From Devosia ginsengisoli (GTDB taxonomy: Bacteria; Pseudomonadota; Alphaproteobacteria; Rhizobiales; Devosiaceae), in the NCBI RefSeq assembly GCF_024707105.1, contig NZ_JANQAJ010000006.1, positions 682,001-746,000 on the forward strand: a DNA stretch of 64,000 bases. Direction: 5' to 3'. The translations under genes and the position numbers were made by a program. Each line of letters begins with the position of its first letter. Position 1 is the first letter of the stretch. Shown here one piece after another: positions 38,207 to 47,738 of this stretch. Below the pieces are notes generated by a model. It did not search any database. It saw only the letters and a list, made by a program, of their open reading frames with translations, and had not been told where the DNA came from.

Positions 38207-39130
38207 ATGTCCGATCATCAAACCGAAACCGCTTCGCCTGTCGTCTCCTACGCACCTCTCCGGCTCGCCGCACCCCGGCGCGGGACGGACCTGCATCTGC
38301 GCATTTCCGCACCGGTCGGCGGGCAGGCGCTGCCCGTCGTCATTTTCTCGCATGGCTTCGGCCAGTCGCTGCATAGCTATGGCCCGCTGGTCCATCATTG
38401 GGCCGGGCAGGGCCTCGTGGTCATCCAGCCCACCCATCTCGATTCGCGCTTGCTGGGCATGGCGGCAGACGATCCGCGTCAGCGCCAGGTCTGGCGGCTC
38501 CGGGAGACCGACCTGACCGATATCCTCGACCAGCTCGACCGCATCGAGACCATGGCGCCCGCCATAGCCGGGCGGCTCGATCGCGACCGTATCGCCGTGG
38601 CAGGTCATTCCTGGGGCGCCCAGACCGCCAGCATGCTGCTCGGCGCGACCCACCCCGATCCCGATGACGGCTCGGTTGTCGATATCGCCGATGAGCGGAT
38701 CAAGGCGGGCATCCTGCTGGCGGTGCCGGGCACGGGCGGCACCAATCTCAGCCCCTTTGCGGCCGAGCATTTCCCGTTCATGCATCCGGATTTTTCCGCG
38801 ATGACCACGCCGGCCCTCGTGATTGCCGGTGACAATGACAAGGGCGCGATGACGGTGCGAGGTCCCGAATGGTGGCGCGAAGCCTATGACCTGAGCCCTG
38901 CCGGCAAGGCCCTCTTCACCGTTTTCGGAGGTGAGCATTCGCTCGGCGGCATCTCCGGTTACGAGGCAAAGGAAACCAGCGATGAAAGTCCGGCGCGGGT
39001 CGCAGCCATCCAGCGGCTTTCCACCGCCTATCTGCGCAGCGCGCTTTATCCGGGCAACCCGGCCTGGGAGGACGCAATTGCGGTATTGCGCGCCAGCCCC
39101 GGACCTGAAGGGACGGTCGAGAGCAAGTGA
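38207..39130 (+). CDS. Alpha/beta-hydrolase, dienelactone/chlorophyllase-like
   Basis: A 307-residue hydrolase without signal peptide. The strand-turn LPVVIFSHGFGQSLHSYGPL carries the oxyanion-hole region, VAGHSWGAQTASMLLG is the nucleophile elbow with Ser in GHSWG, and GEHSLGG probably provides the catalytic histidine. IAGDNDKGAM would hold the acid. The substrate is unknown; divergence from TetR suggests induction by a small molecule it may hydrolyse. Confidence 0.85.
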   Translation: MSDHQTETASPVVSYAPLRLAAPRRGTDLHLRISAPVGGQALPVVIFSHGFGQSLHSYGPLVHHWAGQGLVVIQPTHLDSRLLGMAADDPRQRQVWRLRETDLTDILDQLDRIETMAPAIAGRLDRDRIAVAGHSWGAQTASMLLGATHPDPDDGSVVDIADERIKAGILLAVPGTGGTNLSPFAAEHFPFMHPDFSAMTTPALVIAGDNDKGAMTVRGPEWWREAYDLSPAGKALFTVFGGEHSLGGISGYEAKETSDESPARVAAIQRLSTAYLRSALYPGNPAWEDAIAVLRASPGPEGTVESK

Positions 39131-39211
39131 CCTGATTCCGGCGGTCACCGCATCCTCTGGAATGGGGGTGCGGTGATTGCCTTTGGCGAGGGCCTTTGCC
39201 AGACTCGGCCT

Positions 39212-39850
39212 ATGCGTCCAGGTCTTTATGCCCAGCTCCGTGCCATAGCCCGCCGCGAGACCCGCGACGCGGGGGCGGCCGAGGATATGGTGCAGGAGGC
39301 GCTGCTGGCTGCGGTGCTGGCCGGCCGCACCGATTTCGACGCCGGCGATACGGCGCGCTGGCTCAGCGGCGTGGTGCGCAACCGGGCGCGCATGGCCGCA
39401 CGTGGCGCTATGCGCCGGCGGGGCCGCGAAACCCAATGGCAGGCCCAGGCGGTGACGCCGCCTGTGGCCGGAGAACCCACTGACGTCCAGGCGCTGCTCG
39501 TGGCGCTGCCGCCTGCGCTGAGGGCGGTGGCGGCGCTCACCCTTTCCGGTCACAACCGGCGGGAGATCGCCTTTCTGCTCGATCTTTCCGATGCCGCCCT
39601 GCGCCAGCGCATCAGCGCCTTGCGTCGCCGCGTGGTGCAGGCGGGGCTGGCCGCGCCGGCCGGTCTGCCGGGGCTCAGCCTCGACCTCGCCTATGGCCGC
39701 ATCCGCGATGCGCTGCTGCCGAGCCTGTTGCGGCATGGCGGCCTGTTCGCCAGCCATGACCCAGATGGGCATCTTTTCATCGTCGCGCGCTCACAAAAGC
39801 CGACCTCGCGGCAACAGGCAGTGCAAACCACAATGGAGGGCTCGTCATGA
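39212..39850 (+). CDS. ECF-type RNA polymerase sigma factor
   Basis: A 212-residue sigma-70 family protein of the ECF type. Region 2 is YAQLRAIARRETRDAGAAED with MVQEALLAAVL. Region 4 is ALTLSGHNRREIAFLLDLSD and AALRQRISALRRR. The C-terminal ~55 residues (GRIRDALLPSLLRHGGLFASHD) are not part of the usual sigma domains. The start is ATG 39212; GTG 39173 behind a GGGGGT site is possible. No anti-sigma factor is adjacent. Its stop overlaps the next gene as ATGA. Confidence 0.8.
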   Translation: MRPGLYAQLRAIARRETRDAGAAEDMVQEALLAAVLAGRTDFDAGDTARWLSGVVRNRARMAARGAMRRRGRETQWQAQAVTPPVAGEPTDVQALLVALPPALRAVAALTLSGHNRREIAFLLDLSDAALRQRISALRRRVVQAGLAAPAGLPGLSLDLAYGRIRDALLPSLLRHGGLFASHDPDGHLFIVARSQKPTSRQQAVQTTMEGSS

Positions 39851-40230
39851 GCTTCAAACCCAAAAGCGCCAGCATCGTCTTCTATGTCAGCGACATCGCC
39901 CGCACCGAAAAATTCTACAACGAGACGATGGGTCTCGAGCTTGTCCGCATGGAGGGTGCCGAGCCGTTCTGGCTTTCCGGCACGCTGGAGGGCGGACTCG
40001 ATCTCGTCTTCTTCGAAATGGACGGCGTGCGCGGCAATACGCCGGCCCTGGTCTTTACCGTCGAGGGCGGCGGCATTGACGATGTCGTGGCGGCGCTGGT
40101 CGCGCAGGGCGTCACCATCGTCACCCCGGTTTCGGAGGCGCCGGGCGGCTGGAGCGCCGACTTTCTGGACCCGGATGGCTTTGGCCTCGGGCTCTGGCAG
40201 TCGGAAGAGTTTCCGCGCTCGCTGAAATAG
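39847..40230 (+). CDS. VOC-superfamily protein (glyoxalase/bleomycin-resistance fold)
   Basis: A 127-residue protein with two beta-alpha-beta-beta-beta modules (IVFYVSDIARTEKFYNETMG; TIVTPVSEAPGGWSADFLDPDG). Vicinal oxygen chelate proteins bind metals or small drugs, but the metal ligands cannot be certain here. It overlaps the sigma-factor gene by four bases (ATGA), so the two are translationally coupled. A ligand-sensing or detoxifying partner for the sigma factor is an inference from that arrangement. Confidence 0.85.
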   Translation: MSFKPKSASIVFYVSDIARTEKFYNETMGLELVRMEGAEPFWLSGTLEGGLDLVFFEMDGVRGNTPALVFTVEGGGIDDVVAALVAQGVTIVTPVSEAPGGWSADFLDPDGFGLGLWQSEEFPRSLK

Positions 40231-40251
40231 GTCTGGCCGGGCGCGCCGGTG

Positions 40252-40938
40252 CTAGAAGCTGTAGCTTATGCCGGCGCGCAGCAGATTGACCGATGGGGCA
40301 TTGGCGCGGTGCCGGTAGCCGGCCGGGATGAATGTCTCGACATCGCCGAGGCGAATATGCAGGTATTCGGCGCGGACCCGCCAATGTTCGTCCAGCGCCA
40401 GCTCGGCGCCGCCGCCGGCCGTCCAGCCCGTGGCCAGTTGCGCGGCAATCGGTGGGTCACCGGCTTCGCGCTTGGCAAAACTTGCCGCTGCGAGGCCCGC
40501 CGTGCCGTAAACCAGCAGATTGTCCGCGGCCCAGCCCAGGCGGCCGCGCAGGGTGGCCAGGGCGTTGATCTCGATCTCGTTGATCCGGCCAGCGGCCTGG
40601 GAATCGTCGCCGACAAAGCGGCCCAGGCCCAGATCGGCCTCGACGCCGAAGACCATGTTGCCATGCTGCTGCTGGTAGCCGGCCTGCAGGCCCCCGGTGA
40701 CGCTCTGATAGGCAATGTCGCCATCGGGATCCCAGGTCAGCGTCACGACATGGAGAAAGTCATTGCTGGCGCCGCCCCAGCCATAGCCGACATGACCGCC
40801 AATATAGGCGCCGGACCAGTCATAGCCGCTCTGGCCGTAGCTGCCGCGACCGTCGAATGCGGGATAGGTGTCGGCCGCTTTTGCGCCGGGAACGAGTGTC
40901 AGGCTCGACAATACCAAGAGGCACACGCAACGCGTCAT
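40252..40938 (-). CDS. Outer-membrane beta-barrel protein, Omp25/OmpA-like
   Basis: A 228-residue protein with a signal peptide (CVCLLVLSSLTLVPGAKA). The mature chain is a small beta-barrel: DWSGAYIGGHVGYGWGGAS, NMVFGVEADLGLG and ATLRGRLGWAADNLLVYGTAG. It ends in Phe (AGISYSF), the outer-membrane insertion signal. This is the Omp25/Omp31-like surface protein family of Rhizobiales. It is convergent with the VOC gene (22 bases). Confidence 0.88.
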   Translation of the reverse strand: MTRCVCLLVLSSLTLVPGAKAADTYPAFDGRGSYGQSGYDWSGAYIGGHVGYGWGGASNDFLHVVTLTWDPDGDIAYQSVTGGLQAGYQQQHGNMVFGVEADLGLGRFVGDDSQAAGRINEIEINALATLRGRLGWAADNLLVYGTAGLAAASFAKREAGDPPIAAQLATGWTAGGGAELALDEHWRVRAEYLHIRLGDVETFIPAGYRHRANAPSVNLLRAGISYSF

Positions 40939-41223
40939 GGCAGGCGCTCCACATCGTCAGTGCCGCCAAAGATGAACAATCATGGTTAACAAATGATCGA
41001 TGCGGGCGGCTGTCACGGTCGCCGTCGTTAACGCCGCAACCCACCTCTGCGCGTGCTGCGCTTGTGGAAAACCCATTGTTCCTGTATGGCAGCGCCAAAT
41101 GCGCCGGTCCTGCGTTTCGCGGGAGCTGGTGTGCGTTCATCCCGCATGGTTCGTCCGTTGCAGTCCGCCTCCCCAAGACGCGGACCCGGTTCTGGGATCA
41201 TGCCACCCAGAGGCCGACCCCAT

Positions 41224-43038
41224 ATGTCCTTGCGCAATATCGCCATTATCGCCCACGTCGACCACGGCAAAACCACGCTGATCGACGTCCTGCTCAAGCA
41301 GTCCGGTTCCTTCCGCGAGAATGAGCGCGTCGAAGAACGCGCCATGGACAGCAACGATATCGAGCGCGAGCGCGGCATCACCATTCTGGCCAAGGTCACG
41401 TCCCTTCTCTGGAAAGACACCCGCATCAATATCGTCGATACGCCCGGCCACGCCGATTTCGGCGGCGAAGTGGAGCGCATCCTTTCCATGGTCGATGGCG
41501 TGGTGCTGCTGGTCGACGCGGCCGAAGGCCCGATGCCGCAGACCAAGTTCGTGCTCGGCAAGGCTTTGGCCCAGGGCCTGCGTCCCATCGTGGCCATCAA
41601 CAAGATCGACAAGTCCGACGAGCGGCATCTCGAAGTGCTCGAGGAAATCTTCGACCTGTTCATCGCGCTCGACGCGACCCCCGAACAGCTCGATTTCCCC
41701 GTGCTTTACGGTGCGGCCAAGCTGGGCTGGATGGCCAACGAGCCCGATGGCGCGCGCGAAAGCCTGGCGCCGCTGCTCGACAAGGTCATCGAGCATGTGC
41801 CCGAGCCCAAGGTTGAAGAGGGCCCGTTCCGCATGCTGGTCACCACCATCGAGCGCAACCCCTTCCTCGGCCGCATCCTGACCGGCCGCATCTTCTCCGG
41901 TTCGGTCAAGGCGGGCGATGCCATCCACACGCTCAACCGCGAAGGCAAGATTGTCGAAAAGGGCCGCGTCTCCAAGGTGCTGGCCTTCCGCGGCCTCGAG
42001 CGCAATCCGATCGATGTCGGCGAAGCCGGTGATATCGTCGCCATTGCCGGTCTCGAGACCACGACCGTGGCCGATACGATTGCCGTGCCCTCGGTCACCG
42101 TGCCGCTGGCTTCCAAGCCCATCGATCCGCCGACCCTGTCGGTGACCTTCCGCATCAATGACGGCCCGCTGGCCGGTCGCGAAGGCGACAAGGTGCAGTC
42201 GCGCGTCATCCGCGAGCGCCTGATGCGCGAAGCCGAAGGCAATGTCGCCATCAAGGTGACGCCGGGCACCGACAATGACAGTTTCGACGTGGCCGGCCGT
42301 GGCGAATTGCAACTGGCCGTGCTGATCGAAAACATGCGCCGCGAAGGGTTCGAGCTGACCATCGGCCGCCCCAAAGTGCTGTACAAGGAAGAAAACGGCG
42401 TCAAGCTGGAGCCGATCGAGGAAGTCATCATCGACGTCGATGATGAGCATACCGGCGCCGTGGTGCAGAAGCTGACCGAGCGCAAGGGTGAGCTGACCGA
42501 CATGCGTCCCTCGGGCGTCGGCCGCACCCGTATTCGCCTGCTGGTGCCCACCCGCTCGCTCATCGGCTACCAGGCCGAATTGCTGAGCGACACGCGCGGT
42601 ACCGCCATCTTCAACCGTCTGTTCCATGAATTCGCACCGTTCAAGGGCGAACTGGCCAGCCGCCGCACCGGCGTGCTGATCTCCAACGGCACCGGCCAGT
42701 CGGTGGCCTTCGCCTTGTGGAACCTGGAAGATCGCGGCCCGATCATGATCGATGCCGGTGTCGACATCTATGAAGGCATGATCATCGGCGAGCATAGCCG
42801 CGAGAACGACCTGGAAGTGAACGCGCTCAAGGGCAAGCAGCTCACCAATATCCGCACCACGTCCAAGGACGAGGCGGTGCGCCTGACCACGCCCAAGAAG
42901 CTGACCCTGGAACAGTCGATCGGCTATATCGCCGATGACGAATATGTCGAGGTCACCCCCAAGTCGATCCGCCTGCGCAAGATGTGGCTCGACCCCAATG
43001 ATCGCAAGCGCATGAGCCGCGCCGCGAAGTCGGCGTAA
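41224..43038 (+). CDS. typA: Ribosome-associated GTPase TypA/BipA
   Basis: A 604-residue translational GTPase. G motifs are IIAHVDHGKTTLIDVL (P-loop), RERGITILAKV (switch I), DTPGHADFGGEV, NKIDKSDE. The C-terminal half has domain V and the BipA-specific end (PTRSLIGYQAELLSDTRG, GQSVAFALWNLEDRG, IGEHSRENDLEVN). It assists 50S assembly and stress adaptation. The ATG at 41224 gives MSLRNIAIIAHVDHG; the longer reading to 41053 is not supported. Confidence 0.96.
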   Translation: MSLRNIAIIAHVDHGKTTLIDVLLKQSGSFRENERVEERAMDSNDIERERGITILAKVTSLLWKDTRINIVDTPGHADFGGEVERILSMVDGVVLLVDAAEGPMPQTKFVLGKALAQGLRPIVAINKIDKSDERHLEVLEEIFDLFIALDATPEQLDFPVLYGAAKLGWMANEPDGARESLAPLLDKVIEHVPEPKVEEGPFRMLVTTIERNPFLGRILTGRIFSGSVKAGDAIHTLNREGKIVEKGRVSKVLAFRGLERNPIDVGEAGDIVAIAGLETTTVADTIAVPSVTVPLASKPIDPPTLSVTFRINDGPLAGREGDKVQSRVIRERLMREAEGNVAIKVTPGTDNDSFDVAGRGELQLAVLIENMRREGFELTIGRPKVLYKEENGVKLEPIEEVIIDVDDEHTGAVVQKLTERKGELTDMRPSGVGRTRIRLLVPTRSLIGYQAELLSDTRGTAIFNRLFHEFAPFKGELASRRTGVLISNGTGQSVAFALWNLEDRGPIMIDAGVDIYEGMIIGEHSRENDLEVNALKGKQLTNIRTTSKDEAVRLTTPKKLTLEQSIGYIADDEYVEVTPKSIRLRKMWLDPNDRKRMSRAAKSA

Positions 43039-43057
43039 GGAGAGCCGGCTTCGCCGG

Positions 43058-43167
43058 CACCCCCACCCTTGATCCCTCCCCACAAGGGGGAGGGAGACGA
43101 TGGAGCTGCGGGGTCTCAGTCTGCGCCTCCCTCCCCATGATGGGGAGGGATTGAGGGTGGGGTGGGG
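43058..43167. repeat. G/C-rich palindromic repeat, family C, copy 1
   Basis: Long imperfect palindrome downstream of typA. One arm is CACCCCCACCCTTGATCCCT with CCCCACAAGGGGGAGGGAG; the other is CCTCCCTCCCCATGATGGGG with AGGGATTGAGGGTGGGG. Related elements lie around the DUF559 gene and at 49104. It has no coding capacity and may act as a terminator. Confidence 0.8.
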
Positions 43168-43196
43168 CCACGAGCGCAAGACTTCGAGGAGCCCCC

Positions 43197-43817
43197 ATGA
43201 CCGACTGGATCATCCAGACCATTTCCGATCTCGGCTATCTCGGCATCTTCCTCGTCATGCTGGCGGAATCGATCTTTCCGCCCATTCCGTCCGAATTGAT
43301 CATTCCCTTTGCCGGCTTTGCCGCCGCCAATGGCCAGCTCGACTTCTTCGGCGTGTTGGCCGCCGCCACGGTCGGCGCGGTGGTGGGCATGCTGCCGTGG
43401 TATTTCGCCGGGCGGCTGTTCGGGCTCGAACGGGTGCGCTGGCTGGCCGACCGCTATGGGCGGCTGCTGACCATGAATGCAGACGAGATCGACATGGCGG
43501 TCGGCTTCTTCCGCCGGTTCGGCCCCATCATCGTGCTGGTCGGCAGGCTGATGCCCATCGTGCGCACGCTGATCTCCATTCCGGCCGGCCTTGCCCGCAT
43601 GCCGCTGCCGGTCTTCCTGCTCGCCTCTACCGCCGGGGCGCTGATCTGGAACACGATCCTGACCCTGGCCGGCTATATCCTGCATGAGCATTACGAGCTG
43701 GTCGAAGTCGTGCTCGATCCGCTGAGCTATATCGTGCTGGCCGGCGTGGTGCTGCTCTATCTCTTCCGCGTCATCACCTGGAAGCCGGCCAGGAAGCCGA
43801 CGCCGCCGAACCCCTGA
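43197..43817 (+). CDS. DedA-family membrane protein
   Basis: A 206-residue VTT-domain protein with several hydrophobic segments. The motif SIFPPIPSELIIPFAGFAAA matches the family F-P-x-P-x-E re-entrant loop, and FFRRFGPIIVLVGRLMPIVRTLI with PAGLARMPL is the second conserved region. DedA proteins move undecaprenyl phosphate or phospholipids across the membrane. The ATG follows a good GAGGAGCCCCC site. Confidence 0.92.
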   Translation: MTDWIIQTISDLGYLGIFLVMLAESIFPPIPSELIIPFAGFAAANGQLDFFGVLAAATVGAVVGMLPWYFAGRLFGLERVRWLADRYGRLLTMNADEIDMAVGFFRRFGPIIVLVGRLMPIVRTLISIPAGLARMPLPVFLLASTAGALIWNTILTLAGYILHEHYELVEVVLDPLSYIVLAGVVLLYLFRVITWKPARKPTPPNP

Positions 43818-44164
43818 TGCCTGTCGCAAAATGCAATGCGCCTCGCATTCTGCGAGGCAGGAACCGCTGCAAAACGCGAATGTTCACAGCACTTTAATCT
43901 CTATAGCCAGCATTTCCGGGCCTGTCCGGTCTGGCACGCTTCGTGCATTGCTCCCGCCGTCCGGCAGACTTTGTATTGCGTACCGGATGTCAGTCATTGG
44001 GGTCTCGTTCCGTGCGACCGGAGCGGGACCCTCATGCTTTGGTCTGTTCGCGTTTTCGAACGCAAAACCGTGGGCACTTTTGCTGAAAACGCTTTGGGCC
44101 CGCCACTTGTGAGCCGCCCGGCTTGGCCTTACATAGGCGGGCAGTGCAACCACCCGAGAGCGCC
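43818..44164. other. 347-base gene-free spacer with hairpin and repeat
   Basis: No ORF here has family-like sequence. GCCTCGCA-TTC-TGCGAGGC at 43840-43858 is a perfect 8-bp hairpin after dedA, possibly its terminator although no T-run follows. A family A repeat occupies 44042-44096. Between them the sequence is unremarkable. Confidence 0.6.
44042..44096. repeat. Rhizobial-type short repeat, family A, copy 3
   Basis: It reads GTCTGTTCGCGTTTTCGAAC then GCAAAACCGTGGGCACTTTT and GCTGAAAACGCT. The GCGTTTTC and GAAAACGC arms pair. This copy is the most diverged of the four; it has TTTTC where copies 2 and 4 have TTTCC. Confidence 0.75.
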
Positions 44165-44458
44165 ATGATCGCCCTGCTGCAAACCCTGTCGATGATCCTG
44201 ACCCTGGTCTGGTGGGTCTTTCTCATCATGATCATCATGAGCTGGCTGATCAGCTTCAACGTGATCAATACGCGCAATCAGTTCGTTGCCGGGCTGTGGC
44301 GGGTGGTCAATTCCATCACCGATCCGATCCTGCGGCCGATCCGTCGGGTGATTCCGCCGATCAACGGGCTCGACCTGTCGCCGATCATCGTCTTCGTCAT
44401 CATCTTCTTCCTGCAATCCTTCATCGCCAACGACCTGCCGCGCATGCTGCTGAGCTGA
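44165..44458 (+). CDS. YggT-family membrane protein
   Basis: A 97-residue protein with two long hydrophobic segments (MILTLVWWVFLIMIIMSWLI and PIIVFVIIFFLQSFIA) flanking the conserved SITDPILRPIRRVIPPINGL. YggT proteins occur with cell-division and osmotic-homeostasis genes in several bacteria; the biochemical role is unclear. The next gene starts immediately after its stop. Confidence 0.93.
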   Translation: MIALLQTLSMILTLVWWVFLIMIIMSWLISFNVINTRNQFVAGLWRVVNSITDPILRPIRRVIPPINGLDLSPIIVFVIIFFLQSFIANDLPRMLLS

Positions 44459-44776
44459 TTGGCGGTGGCGGGACAGCCCTATCGGCTCGGCCCCACGGGG
44501 CTGAGCCTGTTTGTCCGCGTCACCCCCAATGCCGGGCGCGATGCTATCGAGGGCATCGAAATCCGCGATGACGGAAGCTGCGTGCTGCGCATCCGCGTCA
44601 AGGCGGTGCCCGACAAGGGCAAGGCCAATGCGGCGGCGGTGGCGCTGCTGGCCAAGGCACTGGGCGTGCCGAAATCGGCCATATCAGTCGCGGCAGGCGA
44701 CACCAGCCGGTTCAAGACACTGGCAGTCAGCGGCGATGGTGCCGTGCTGGCCGCGGGCGTCGATGCGCTCGGCTGA
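44459..44776 (+). CDS. DUF167/YggU family protein
   Basis: A 105-residue protein with the DUF167 pattern LFVRVTPNAGRDAIEG, LRIRVKAVPDKGKANAAAVALLA, then SVAAGDTSRFKTLAVSG. Structures show an alpha/beta fold, function unknown. It begins with TTG immediately after the yggT stop, or with GTG at 44465; the yggT-yggU order is conserved across proteobacteria and implies cotranscription. Confidence 0.9.
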   Translation: MAVAGQPYRLGPTGLSLFVRVTPNAGRDAIEGIEIRDDGSCVLRIRVKAVPDKGKANAAAVALLAKALGVPKSAISVAAGDTSRFKTLAVSGDGAVLAAGVDALG

Positions 44777-44853
44777 GCGCATTCAGCCGCCATTCAGCCC
44801 GTAGATGACAATCCTGACGACAGGACTATCGGTCCTGAACCGGAGGATTTGAA

Positions 44854-45198
44854 ATGGAACGTCGTTTGCTGTGTGCCGCAGTCGCGGCCTTGACCATGCT
44901 CTCCCCATTGCCCGCCTTTGCCATGAAGGGGATCGACGCCGCGCGCGCCTGCGAGGCGCGCCCCGGCTGCAAGGTGATCTATGACAATAGCGGTGGCGAC
45001 GTGATCGTCATCGTCGTCGATGGCTCGACGATCGTCTGCCCCACCCCGCAAGGCGAGTGCGAGGTCTGGACCCGGGTGGGCGGCGCCCGCCTGCCGCATG
45101 TCAATGTCGACAGCGTCATCGCCGATCCGGGCCGGACGCCGGGTGGCGGCAAGCCATCGGTCGCGCCCAGGCCCGGTGGCCTCACGATCACACGCTAG
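44854..45198 (+). CDS. Small secreted cysteine-containing protein of unknown function
   Basis: A 114-residue protein with a signal peptide (LLCAAVAALTMLSPLPAFA). The mature part has four cysteines (ARACEARPGCKVIYD, TIVCPTPQGECEVW), compatible with two disulfides, and a glycine/proline-rich tail. It is preceded by a good GGAGG site. The family is not recognised. It lies between yggU and hppA as a single gene. Confidence 0.7.
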   Translation: MERRLLCAAVAALTMLSPLPAFAMKGIDAARACEARPGCKVIYDNSGGDVIVIVVDGSTIVCPTPQGECEVWTRVGGARLPHVNVDSVIADPGRTPGGGKPSVAPRPGGLTITR

Positions 45199-45357
45199 GT
45201 CCGACTGCGACAAAGCATCGCAATATCCATTGCTTAACCAAACAATCCCGTTAATCTCCTCCCCGGAAGGGGCTCTAGGAGGGCAGGCCGTGCGGGTTGG
45301 AGGACTGGCATCGGATCTTGCGTTGAGTCCCCGGAGGAAAATCTAGAGGGACTTCGA

Positions 45358-47503
45358 ATGACTTTGGCACTCTGGCTGATCGTCCTGTGCGGCGCTCTGT
45401 CCATCGTCTATGGCGTGATCACCACCCAGCAACTGCTTGCCGCCGACAGCGGCTCGGCCCGCATGCAGGAAATCTCGGCGGCCGTAAGGGAAGGCGCATC
45501 GGCCTATCTCAAGCGGCAATATACCACGATCGGCATTGTCGGCGTGGTCATCCTGATCGCCGCCTTCTTCCTGCTCGGCATCTATGCCGCCATCGGCTTC
45601 CTGCTCGGCGCGGTGCTGTCTCGGCGCCGCCGGCTTCATCGGCATGAATGTGTCGGTGCGGGCCAATGTGCGCGTGGCCCAGGCCGCGGTCTCCTCGCTC
45701 GGCAAGGGGCTGGACCTGGCCTTCAAGTCGGGCGCGGTCACCGGCATGCTGGTGGCTGGCCTCGGCCTGCTCGGCGTCACGCTCTATTTCATCGTGCTGA
45801 CCCAGATGCTGGGCTTCGAGCCCACCAGCCGCATCGTCATCGACGCGCTGGTGGCCCTCAGCTTCGGCGCCTCGCTGATCTCCATCTTCGCCCGTCTCGG
45901 CGGCGGCATCTTCACCAAGGGTGCCGATGTGGGCGGCGACATGGTGGGCAAGGTGGAAGCGGGCATTCCGGAAGACGATCCGCGCAACCCGGCCACCATT
46001 GCCGACAATGTGGGTGACAATGTCGGCGACTGCGCCGGCATGGCCGCCGACCTGTTCGAAACCTATGTGGTGACCATCGTCGCCACCATGGTGCTGGCCG
46101 CCATCATCCTGCCCGACGCTTTCAAGCTCATCGGCATGGTGCTGCCGCTGGCCATTGGCGGCGCCTGCGTGGTGACGTCGATCATCGGCACCTATTTCGT
46201 CAAGCTCGGTGCCGACAACAACATCATGGGCGCGCTCTACAAGGGCATCATCGCCACCGGCGTGCTGTCGCTGGTGGCTCTGCTCCCGGTCCTGTGGTTC
46301 GTCTTCGGCGATCTCAATGTCGCCATCGAGGCCTCCGACAAGACCTTCACCCCATGGGCCCTGTTCTGGTGCGGCGTGGCCGGCCTGGTCATTACCGGCC
46401 TCATCATCGTCATCACCGAATACTATACCGGCACGGGTCGTCGCCCGGTGAATTCCATCGCCGAAGCTTCGGTCACCGGCCATGGCACCAACGTCATCCA
46501 GGGCCTCGCCGTGTCGCTGGAATCGACGGCCCTGCCGGCGCTGGTCATCATCGCCGGCATCATCGTCACCTATAATCTTGCCGGTCTCTTCGGCATCGCC
46601 TTCGCCGTCGCGACCATGCTGGCCCTGGCCGGTATCGTGGTGGCGCTCGACGCCTTTGGCCCGGTCACCGACAATGCCGGCGGCATTGCCGAAATGGCCG
46701 GCCTCGACGCGGCCGTGCGGCACAATACCGACGCGCTCGACGCGGTCGGCAACACCACCAAGGCCGTCACCAAGGGCTATGCCATCGGTTCGGCGGGCCT
46801 GGGCGCCCTGGTGCTGTTCGCGGCCTATACGCAGGACCTGATCTACTTCTCGGGCCTGCCCGATGCTCCCGCCATCTTCCAGGGCGTGGGTCAGCTCACC
46901 TTCTCGCTGGCCGATCCCTATGTCGTGGTGGGCCTGCTGTTCGGTGGCCTCCTGCCCTTCCTGTTCGGCGGCATGAGCATGACCGCCGTGGGCCGCGCGG
47001 CCCAGTCGGTCGTGGTGGAAGTGCGCCGCCAGTTCAAGGAAAAGCCGGGCATCATGGCCGGCACCGAAAAGCCCGATTACGGCCGGGCCGTCGACATGCT
47101 GACCAAGGCGGCGATCAAGGAAATGATCGTGCCGAGCCTGCTCCCCGTGCTGTCGCCCATCGTGGTGTTCTTCGTGATCTACTGGATCGCGGGCGCCGCT
47201 GCCGGCTTCTCGGCTCTGGGCGCCATGCTGATGGGCGTCATCGTCACCGGCCTCTTCGTCGCCATTTCCATGACCGCCGGCGGCGGTGCCTGGGACAATG
47301 CCAAGAAGAGCTTCGAGGACGGCTTCACCGATAGCCACGGCGTCAAGCACCTCAAGGGTTCGGATGCCCACAAGGCCTCCGTCACCGGCGACACCGTCGG
47401 CGACCCCTACAAGGACACGGCCGGCCCGGCCGTCAACCCGATGATCAAGATCACCAATATCGTGGCCTTGCTGCTGCTCGCCGTGCTGGCGCATCTGGGG
47501 TGA
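45358..47503 (+). CDS. hppA: K+-independent membrane H+-pyrophosphatase, frame broken once as read
   Basis: A multi-span proton pump driven by pyrophosphate. It starts [20 protein letters not shown]. The substrate site [15 protein letters not shown] and [19 protein letters not shown] are intact. The residue after GNTT is lysine ([17 protein letters not shown]), the hallmark of K+-independent enzymes. The frame breaks near 45619-45622, where [17 protein letters not shown] needs one base fewer (an extra T in CTGTCTCGG). Corrected length is 714 residues, normal for the family. A consensus error is likeliest. Confidence 0.93.
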
Positions 47504-47529
47504 GGCATCAGTCTGGACGAAAACTGTGG

Positions 47530-47555
47530 CGGCCGGGTCATTCCCGGCCGTCGTT
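47530..47555 (+). terminator. Probable hppA terminator
   Basis: CGGCCGGG-TCATT-CCCGGCCG is a perfect 8-bp stem followed by TCGTTTATT, 27 bases past the hppA stop. The T-run is weak, so partial read-through is possible. Confidence 0.65.
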
Positions 47556-47593
47556 TATTGAGCACGAGGACTGCGCCCCACCCACCGGGCGGC

Positions 47594-47700
47594 ACCTCCC
47601 CCTTGATGGGGGAGGTTGGGAGGGGGTGACGAGAGCCACGATGTCGGGGCCAATCCCACCCCCACCCTTGATCCCTCCCCACAAGGGGGAGGGTGTCGAC
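47594..47700. repeat. G/C-rich repeats, family C, copies 2a and 2b, left of DUF559 gene
   Basis: Copy 2a is the small hairpin CCTCCCCC-TTGAT-GGGGGAGG followed by 27 bases (47617-47643) that recur, inverted and exact, at 48100-48126 on the other side of the gene. Copy 2b (47656-47693) has CACCCCCACCCTTGATCCCT with CCCCACAAGGGGGAGGG, the same arm as copy 1 near 43060. Confidence 0.8.
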
Positions 47701-47738
47701 TGAGGCATCGAGGCTAAGACGGAGGAGTGCTCGTCCTT

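Noticed and set aside
41137..43179. Minus-strand ORF of 680 codons opposite typA
   Set aside because: Antisense shadow of an intact, fully recognised TypA; low-complexity composition.
45548..47494. Minus-strand ORF of 648 codons opposite hppA
   Set aside because: Antisense shadow rich in His, Gly and Asp; the plus strand encodes the pyrophosphatase.
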